DNA of 64,000 nt, from the NCBI RefSeq assembly GCF_000518545.1, contig NZ_JADU01000001.1:248001-312000 (forward strand), given 5' to 3'. Positions 63,787-64,000 of the stretch are shown in pieces. The translations under genes were made by a program, and so were the position numbers. The notes under the pieces were generated by a model. It searched no databases. It was not told the DNA's origin and was given only the letters and a program-made list of their open reading frames with translations. Numbering within the stretch: position 1 is the stretch's first letter; the number at the start of each line of letters is the position of its first letter. The DNA comes from Hallella seregens ATCC 51272. GTDB lineage: Bacteria > Bacteroidota > Bacteroidia > Bacteroidales > Bacteroidaceae.

Positions 63787-64000
63787 ATGAAACGATTGTT
63801 TGCATTCATCTTTTTGGTTTTGTTCCTACAGTCGGTATCCGCCCAAAGCGTGTGCCGCGTCACGGCCGAATGCCGCAATTGGGGCGACACGCTGTTGGTA
63901 TTTGTCACGGAATGCGGTTCCGGGAGGGAAATGGCAGATACCGTACTGATGAAGCACGACCGGTTTAGCTATGACGTAAAGCTAAACTCTCCGGCTATCA
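63787..64000 (+). CDS. secreted DUF4369-like protein, 5' end only
   Basis: The frame starts at MKRLFAFIFLVLFLQSVSAQ (63787; an in-frame ATG at 63775 would add four residues) and stays open to the window edge (71 codons seen). A Sec signal peptide is followed by a beta-rich start (VCRVTAECRNWGDTLLVFVT, ADTVLMKHDRFSYDVKLN), as in the DUF4369 domain at the N terminus of Bacteroidota thiol-disulfide exchange lipoproteins/secreted proteins. Continuation outside the window is needed to confirm a thioredoxin-like domain. Confidence 0.6.
   Translation, partial: MKRLFAFIFLVLFLQSVSAQSVCRVTAECRNWGDTLLVFVTECGSGREMADTVLMKHDRFSYDVKLNSPAI

Overview
The window comes from a Bacteroidota chromosome, most likely Prevotellaceae. 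The signs are promoters of the TAnnTTTG type, type IX secretion (T9SS) genes (a PorW/SprE-like lipoprotein directly followed by PorX), HmuY-family haem binding, secreted enzymes with short C-terminal sorting-like tails, and a GT3-type glycogen synthase next to glycogen phosphorylase. Base composition is moderately to strongly G+C rich, with visibly A+T-richer patches at about 3.1-7.7 kb, 21.8-24.7 kb and 47.2-47.5 kb. No statistics were computed; identities are read from protein motifs.

Layout. 0.5-15.0 kb is a surface-polysaccharide locus, mostly leftward: SLBB export protein, Wzz-like chain-length protein, an AAC(3)-fold acetyltransferase, Wzx flippase, Wzy-like polymerase, an unknown lipoprotein, two GT4 glycosyltransferases, a WecE-like sugar aminotransferase, and at the far end a divergent GT2 gene and two different priming transferases. 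15.3-19.7 kb carries a pair of half-size ABC transporters (siderophore-transporter-like) and a membrane-anchored methyltransferase, rightward. 19.8-24.7 kb holds an orphan signal-peptide ORF followed by an unusual cassette: an ECF sigma factor fused through one membrane helix to an outer-membrane beta-barrel, a radical SAM/SPASM-like protein, a Gfo/Idh/MocA oxidoreductase and a Cys-containing lipoprotein. 24.8-31.0 kb is a probable haem/iron uptake operon: two small secreted proteins, HmuY, a HmuR-like TonB-dependent receptor, two membrane proteins and a methyltransferase. It ends at a bidirectional terminator beside tRNA-Pro.

31.5-52.9 kb is mainly housekeeping: M43-like metalloprotease, aroA, a small membrane protein, porW, porX, pssA and psd (leftward), dnaE, tsaE, trxA, three small secreted proteins of unknown function, glycogen synthase and glycogen phosphorylase. 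52.9-53.9 kb is a degraded intergenic zone with repeats, a 6-copy tandem array of about 42 bp and a remnant of a GH115 glucuronidase. 53.9-63.4 kb is a small glycan-degradation locus: a membrane-tethered AraC regulator with HTCS-type sensor domains but no kinase, a multidomain lyase and a GH78 rhamnosidase. The window closes with tRNA-Arg and the start of a secreted DUF4369-like protein.

The best candidate for an undescribed system is the 20.0-24.6 kb cassette. Its sigma factor appears physically tied to an outer-membrane barrel and sits between an ABC/methyltransferase unit and the haem operon.
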